A model generated the notes under the pieces. The model was not told the DNA's origin. It saw only the letters and a program-made list of their open reading frames with translations, and did no database searches. Position numbers and translations under genes: made by a program. 17,245 nt of DNA, taken from a bacterium (GTDB lineage: Bacteria; Patescibacteriota; Saccharimonadia; Saccharimonadales; UBA4665). The DNA is taken from contig JAJZWG010000011.1 of NCBI GenBank assembly GCA_021846795.1, positions 1-17,245 of the forward strand, read 5' to 3'. Of this stretch, positions 13,416 through 17,245 are shown in pieces; position 1 is the first letter of the stretch; every line of letters starts with the position of its first letter.

Positions 13416-14900
13416 TTAAGAAGTTATTTTTTTGCCAAATAAACCAAGGAGCTTTTTTTTAGATTTAGGTTTTTCTTCATCATCATGAAAAAAACTACTA
13501 TCAGTGTAATTATCGTAAGTTACCATTATTGCTCTTGATTCAATTGCTCGTAATGTTTGCAAAGCCACGGATACTAAAATCAAAATACTAGTACCTCCAA
13601 TTGTAATACTAACTGGAATAAAAATTTGAGCGATGATTGGCATTAAAGCCAAAATACCCAAACTTAAAGCACCAAATAAGGTTAATCGATTAACAACTTT
13701 TGATAAGTATTTTTCTGTTTGCTTACCAGATCTAATACCTTCAATGAAACCACCTTGTTTATCAAGATTTTCTGCTATTTCTTGAGCATTAAAAGAAATC
13801 GAAGTATAGAAAAATGTAAATAAAAAGACTAATAAAAAATAAACTACTGGATATATATATGCGTCTAAGCCTTCTGTTTTAAAACTAGTTGGAGTTGGAG
13901 CAGAAAACCAAGTAGTTAATTTAACTCCCAAATTAGCTAAATTAACACTATGAAGACCTTGTAAAACCTGACCAATAAAACTTGGTACGCTCAAAAAAGC
14001 AACTGCAAAAATAATTGGAATAACACCCGCTGTAATTAATTTTACCGGTAATGTAGTAGTTACACCACCGTAAGCACGATTACCTTGAACTTTTTTAGCA
14101 TAACTTACCTTTAAATTTCTTGAAGCTTCATTCAACATCACCACTAAATAAGTTACTAAAAGTATTAAACCGACCGTAATAATAAGATAATAAAAACTTG
14201 TTCTAGAAAATGGCAATTTATCATGACCAAAGATAACCCAATCTGGTTTTTTACCAACTGAATTAACAATACTAGCAATATTATAAGGTAACTGAGAAAC
14301 AATACTAACTGTAATAATTAATGAAATTCCATTACCGATACTTTGTTCAGTAATTAATTCACCTAACCACATTAACAACATCGATCCACCAGTCAAGGCG
14401 CTCACCATTAAAACCCACTGCATTAACGATGCATTAGCTGTAATACTACTAGCCCCACCAATAGATGAAGCTGCTTCTCTGATTAAAAAAATTGAACCAA
14501 TTGATTGAATAATAGCCAGTGGAAAAGTTAAGATTCGAGTATATTGATTAATTTTATTTTGACCTGATTCACCATCTTTATGTAAAGCTTCTAATTTCGG
14601 AATCGCCCGAGTTAATAATTGCATAATAATTGAAGCATTAATATATGGTCCAACACCGGCAATCATAATTGAAAAATTAGCTAAAGCACCGCCAGATAAT
14701 ACGTTAATAAAACTTAGAAGTTGTGGTGAACTTTTAGAATTAAATAAATTTTGTAAAATTTGATGAGTAGTTTGAGCATTAGCAATTGGAACTGGAACTT
14801 GAGCTAGAATTCTGAATACAATTAAAATACCAATAACGGCTAAAATACGATTTCTCATATCTTTTTCTTTTAAAGATTTCCAGATAACTCGCCAATTCAT
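13416..14900 (-). CDS. secY: preprotein translocase channel subunit SecY
   Basis: This 494-aa polytopic membrane protein is SecY, the pore of the SecYEG translocon. About ten hydrophobic segments are visible, starting at about 19-38. The plug/TM2 region has SIMIAGVGPYINASIIMQLL (77-96). The C5 cytoplasmic loop NLDKQGGFIEGIRSGKQTEKYL (379-399 approx.) holds the conserved arginine R390 that contacts SecA and ribosomes. The TM10 end is GGTSILILVSVALQTLRAI. The protein is longer than typical (about 430-445), partly through a lysine-rich tail after 472. It lies after rplO in the canonical position. A 35-bp gap precedes it, with AGAGGG too far upstream to be a good Shine-Dalgarno. Confidence 0.95.
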   Translation of the reverse strand: MNWRVIWKSLKEKDMRNRILAVIGILIVFRILAQVPVPIANAQTTHQILQNLFNSKSSPQLLSFINVLSGGALANFSIMIAGVGPYINASIIMQLLTRAIPKLEALHKDGESGQNKINQYTRILTFPLAIIQSIGSIFLIREAASSIGGASSITANASLMQWVLMVSALTGGSMLLMWLGELITEQSIGNGISLIITVSIVSQLPYNIASIVNSVGKKPDWVIFGHDKLPFSRTSFYYLIITVGLILLVTYLVVMLNEASRNLKVSYAKKVQGNRAYGGVTTTLPVKLITAGVIPIIFAVAFLSVPSFIGQVLQGLHSVNLANLGVKLTTWFSAPTPTSFKTEGLDAYIYPVVYFLLVFLFTFFYTSISFNAQEIAENLDKQGGFIEGIRSGKQTEKYLSKVVNRLTLFGALSLGILALMPIIAQIFIPVSITIGGTSILILVSVALQTLRAIESRAIMVTYDNYTDSSFFHDDEEKPKSKKKLLGLFGKKITS

Positions 14901-14935
14901 AATTAAAAAATATTAACCCTCTTAAATTAAAAATT

Positions 14936-15400
14936 TTATTGATTTGCTTTTTTCTCTCTAGCTAATCTTTCAACTTTAATAAATTGACCACCTTTAGATT
15001 CAAGACTTTCAATAGCATGTTGACTCGCAGCACTCAAACTTATTGTCATTTTTTTATCAATTGGATTAGACATAATTAATTTGACCTTAACGTAAGGACT
15101 TGAGATTAAACCAGCTTGAAATAAAACCATGGTATTAATTTGACTTTTAGTTAATTGATTTAATTGCCCAGTTTTAACAATCTCTGATTTAATTAAATGA
15201 CTTCTGAATCCAGGTAATTTAGGTAATTGCTGTAATAACGTATTACTTCCTCCACTGAAACCCAATTTAAGTTTTTTACCAGTTCGTGATTTTTGTCCTT
15301 TTGTGCCTCTCCCAGCTGTTTTACCTTGACCACTAGAAATACCTCGACCAACTCGTTTAATTTTTTTTTGTTTATCTAATTTAAGTTGATTATATTTCAT
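14936..15400 (-). CDS. rplO: 50S ribosomal protein uL15
   Basis: This 154-aa uL15 has the glycine/basic-rich N-terminal extension RVGRGISSGQGKTAGRGTKG (16-35), which threads into 23S rRNA, and a globular C-terminal domain with QLPKLPGFRS. The ATG overlaps the uS5 stop (ATGA) and has GAGGA upstream. In most bacteria uL30 lies between uS5 and uL15; here the overlap excludes it. Confidence 0.95.
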   Translation of the reverse strand: MKYNQLKLDKQKKIKRVGRGISSGQGKTAGRGTKGQKSRTGKKLKLGFSGGSNTLLQQLPKLPGFRSHLIKSEIVKTGQLNQLTKSQINTMVLFQAGLISSPYVKVKLIMSNPIDKKMTISLSAASQHAIESLESKGGQFIKVERLAREKKANQ

Positions 15401-15936
15401 TTTTTATCCTCAACTATTGTTGTTTTATTCTTAACTTGAAATTTATTCTTAATTAACCACTGGTCTTTTGGAACTAACTGAGTTAAAGCTTTTAAAGTTG
15501 CATAAGACATATTAATTTTATTTGATGAACCCAATGACTTTGAAACTATATTACTGATACCGGCCAATTCAAGAATACTTCTAACAACTCCACCGGCAAT
15601 TAAACCTCGACCATTCGGCGCAGGTTTTAAAAGAATAATTGCTCCACCTTTTTTTGATTGAATTTCATGAGGTATTGTTTCATTGCTAATTGCCACATTT
15701 ATTAAATTTTTCTTGGCTGTAGCACTAGCTTTAGTAATTGCAGCTGTTACATCAGCCCCTTTAGCAATTCCTATACCAACTTGACCATGACCATCACCAA
15801 CTACCACTAAAGCTCTAAAACGAAAACGTCGACCACCTTTTACAACTCGAGCAATTCGATCGATATCTAAAGTTCTTTCTTGCCAAACAATTTCTTCGAC
15901 AATATCTGATTGATTTTCAATTACATTAGTAGCCAT
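15397..15936 (-). CDS. rpsE: 30S ribosomal protein uS5
   Basis: This 179-aa protein has the two uS5 halves: the double-stranded-RNA-binding fold with RVVKGGRRFRFRALVVVGDG (29-48) and VGIGIAKG (53-60), and the C-terminal half with APNGRGLIAGGVVRSILELAG. uS5 helps decoding accuracy and lines the mRNA entry channel. The ATG follows the uL18 stop directly (TAAATG). An N-terminal extension of about 14 residues and a basic C-terminal tail are present. Confidence 0.95.
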   Translation of the reverse strand: MATNVIENQSDIVEEIVWQERTLDIDRIARVVKGGRRFRFRALVVVGDGHGQVGIGIAKGADVTAAITKASATAKKNLINVAISNETIPHEIQSKKGGAIILLKPAPNGRGLIAGGVVRSILELAGISNIVSKSLGSSNKINMSYATLKALTQLVPKDQWLIKNKFQVKNKTTIVEDKK

Positions 15937-16293
15937 TTAAAACTCTAATCCTTTCGCACGTGCAGCATCGGCTAATTCCTTAACTCTTCCGTGATAAATT
16001 TTATAACCTCGATCAAAAACAACTTGTTTGATATCTTTCTTTAAAGCTTTTTCAGCAATATTTTGACCAACTAATTGAGATTTCTTAGTTAAATTACCAT
16101 TAATTTTTTTATTACCAACACTAGTAGAATAAACAATAGTATGTCGTAAATCATCATCAATTAATTGAGCACTAACATGTCTTAATGAAATATGAATACT
16201 TAATCTTGGAATTTGAGCAGTACCATGTAATTTAGAACGAGTTCGCTTCAATCTTAAATGACGATGTGCTAATTTTGTTTGCAGATTTTTCAT
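15937..16293 (-). CDS. rplR: 50S ribosomal protein uL18
   Basis: This 118-aa protein matches uL18, which binds 5S rRNA with uL5. The N-terminal basic region HRHLRLKRTRSKLHGTAQIPRLSI and the end VVFDRGYKIYHGRVKELADA then ARAKGLEF are diagnostic. It is of normal length. It lies 2 bp after rplF with an AAGGA ribosome-binding site. Confidence 0.95.
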   Translation of the reverse strand: MKNLQTKLAHRHLRLKRTRSKLHGTAQIPRLSIHISLRHVSAQLIDDDLRHTIVYSTSVGNKKINGNLTKKSQLVGQNIAEKALKKDIKQVVFDRGYKIYHGRVKELADAARAKGLEF

Positions 16294-16295
16294 AA

Positions 16296-16835
16296 TTATT
16301 TATCCTTACCGCTCTTACCGCTCTTACGAATAATAACTTCATCGCTATATTTAATACCTTTACCTTTATACGGTTCAGGTTTTTTAAGTTTTCGAATTTC
16401 AGCAGCCACTTGACCAACCATTTGTTTATCAATACCAGAAATAATAATTGTATTTTGATCAACTGTAGCAACTATCCCATTTTTTAACGGATATGTAATA
16501 TCATGAGAGAACCCAAGACTTAAATTTAAGTCATTACCCTTTAATGCCACCTTAAACCCTACTCCATTTATTTCTAGTTTTTTTGAAAAACCTTCACTTA
16601 CTCCTATAACCATATTATTTATTAAAGCTCTTGTCAATCCATGTTTAGCTTTTTTATCTGATCCATCATTATCTCTAGTAACAGTCAAAACATTATCGTC
16701 AATCTGACATTTAATTCCTTCAAGTAATAATAAATCCAATTCTCCTTTAGGTCCTTTAACTAGAACTTTATTTGAATCAACAGTGATTGTCACACCATTT
16801 GGTATTTTAATTGGTAGTTTTCCTATTCGACTCAT
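16296..16835 (-). CDS. rplF: 50S ribosomal protein uL6
   Basis: This 179-aa protein has the two repeated uL6 domains. The start is MSRIGKLPIKIPNGV and the end carries the conserved PEPYKGKGIKY motif (153-163), which sits near the sarcin-ricin loop. Length is typical (about 177-180). A tail of KSGKSGKDK is slightly repetitive. The ATG is preceded by AAGGA, 16 bp after rpsH. Confidence 0.95.
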   Translation of the reverse strand: MSRIGKLPIKIPNGVTITVDSNKVLVKGPKGELDLLLLEGIKCQIDDNVLTVTRDNDGSDKKAKHGLTRALINNMVIGVSEGFSKKLEINGVGFKVALKGNDLNLSLGFSHDITYPLKNGIVATVDQNTIIISGIDKQMVGQVAAEIRKLKKPEPYKGKGIKYSDEVIIRKSGKSGKDK

Positions 16836-16851
16836 TTTATTTTATCCTTAA

Positions 16852-17245
16852 TTAATAAACTTGACACAAAATTTCACCACCGATGTTTTTTGATTTAGCC
16901 TCAAAACTTGTCATTATACCTTTTGAAGTAGAAATAATCAAGAAACCTCTTCCTTGTTTAACGGTTGGAATATCTTTACAATTAACATATATACGACGAC
17001 CTGGTTTAGAAATTCTTTTTAATTCATTAATACGAGTTTTTTGTTGCTCAGCATTAATTTCTATTAAAATTTGCTTATCTGTTACACCATTATCAATAAT
17101 TTTATAATTATCGATTAATTGATTATCTTTAAATATTTTAAGAATATCTTCCTTAATTTTACTATACGGAACATTGGTTGTTGATTTATGAACTAAAATA
17201 ACATTACGAATTCTAGTTAACATATCTGAAATTGGATCTGTAGTA
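16852..17245 (-). CDS. rpsH: 30S ribosomal protein uS8 (5' end cut by window)
   Basis: The frame continues past the ATG at 17223 to the window edge. The seven codons upstream read T-T-D-P-I-S-D, directly joined to MLTRIRN, giving the classic uS8 N-terminus TTDPISDMLTRIRN. The Met at 17223 is therefore internal and the true start lies a few bases outside the window. The C-terminal block STSKGIMTSFEAKSKNIGGE is diagnostic. At least 130 residues are present, about full length. uS8 binds the central domain of 16S rRNA and in E. coli is the repressor of the spc operon. Confidence 0.95.
   Translation of the reverse strand, partial: TTDPISDMLTRIRNVILVHKSTTNVPYSKIKEDILKIFKDNQLIDNYKIIDNGVTDKQILIEINAEQQKTRINELKRISKPGRRIYVNCKDIPTVKQGRGFLIISTSKGIMTSFEAKSKNIGGEILCQVY

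Noticed and set aside
16232..16471. 79-codon minus-strand frame across the rplR/rplF junction
   Set aside because: It is a frame-shifted shadow of two intact ribosomal genes.
16883..17107. 74-codon plus-strand frame opposite rpsH
   Set aside because: It is antisense to conserved uS8 coding sequence.
1..17245. UGA recoding (code 4 or 25)
   Set aside because: UGA terminates several full-length genes in tight overlaps (ATGA), and Trp is encoded by UGG.
1..17245. CRISPR arrays, insertion sequences, phage genes or a defence cassette
   Set aside because: No direct-repeat array, transposase, integrase or known effector was seen; the DUF2779 fragment alone is not evidence of a defence system.

Overview
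The window is AT-rich (roughly 30% G+C by eye) and bacterial. It uses the standard stop set: UGA ends several genes (for example the glycosyltransferase, uS5 and TrpRS) and Trp is UGG, so the UGA-recoding lineages (Gracilibacteria, Absconditabacteria) are unlikely. The ribosomal operon runs directly from uS5 to uL15 with a 4-bp overlap, leaving no room for uL30. That is a hallmark of the Candidate Phyla Radiation (Patescibacteria). The compact genome, the lack of adk and map between secY and infA, zinc-free forms of bL36, bL33 and uS4, and a GT4-GH57-GH15 glucan trio all fit this. Saccharibacteria is my best guess within the group, but that is inference.

Layout. (1) 1-243, plus strand: the C-terminal end of a DUF2779-type protein with a DEDDy-nuclease-like motif. 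(2) 229-597, minus: a small unrecognised, probably helical protein with two Cys pairs. (3) 710-5041, plus: three overlapping genes, a GT4/glycogen-synthase-like glycosyltransferase, a GH57 amylase-like enzyme and a GH15 glucoamylase-like enzyme. All lack signal peptides, so they look like an intracellular glucan storage and recycling module. (4) 5043-5671, minus: bL33, then a terminator-rich gap, then tRNA-Thr(GGU), tRNA-Tyr(GUA) and tRNA-Thr(UGU). (5) 5704-9126, minus: a membrane-anchored TPR protein and a coupled trpS-rluD-holB block. (6) 9216-17245, minus: the distal spc operon plus alpha operon and L13 operon. In transcription order this is uS8 (cut by the window edge), uL6, uL18, uS5, uL15, secY, infA, bL36, uS13, uS11, uS4, rpoA, bL17, uL13, uS9.

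The right-hand 12 kb is a single-strand translation and secretion block: ribosomal proteins, initiation factor, RNA polymerase alpha, translocon, tRNAs, TrpRS and a pseudouridine synthase. It meets the glucan operon head-on at 5041/5043.

The most interesting signal is regulatory. Genes that begin a transcription unit (trpS, the TPR gene, bL33, perhaps bL36) have a -10 box, usually an extended TGn-TATAAT type, only 6-7 nt before the start codon. The transcript would then begin at the AUG itself, that is, be leaderless. infA and the small hypothetical gene would have leaders of only about 5-8 nt. By contrast, many genes inside the operons carry clear Shine-Dalgarno sequences (AAAGGA, GAGGA, AGGAAGGA). 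No mobile element, CRISPR array, phage gene or recognisable defence cassette was found.
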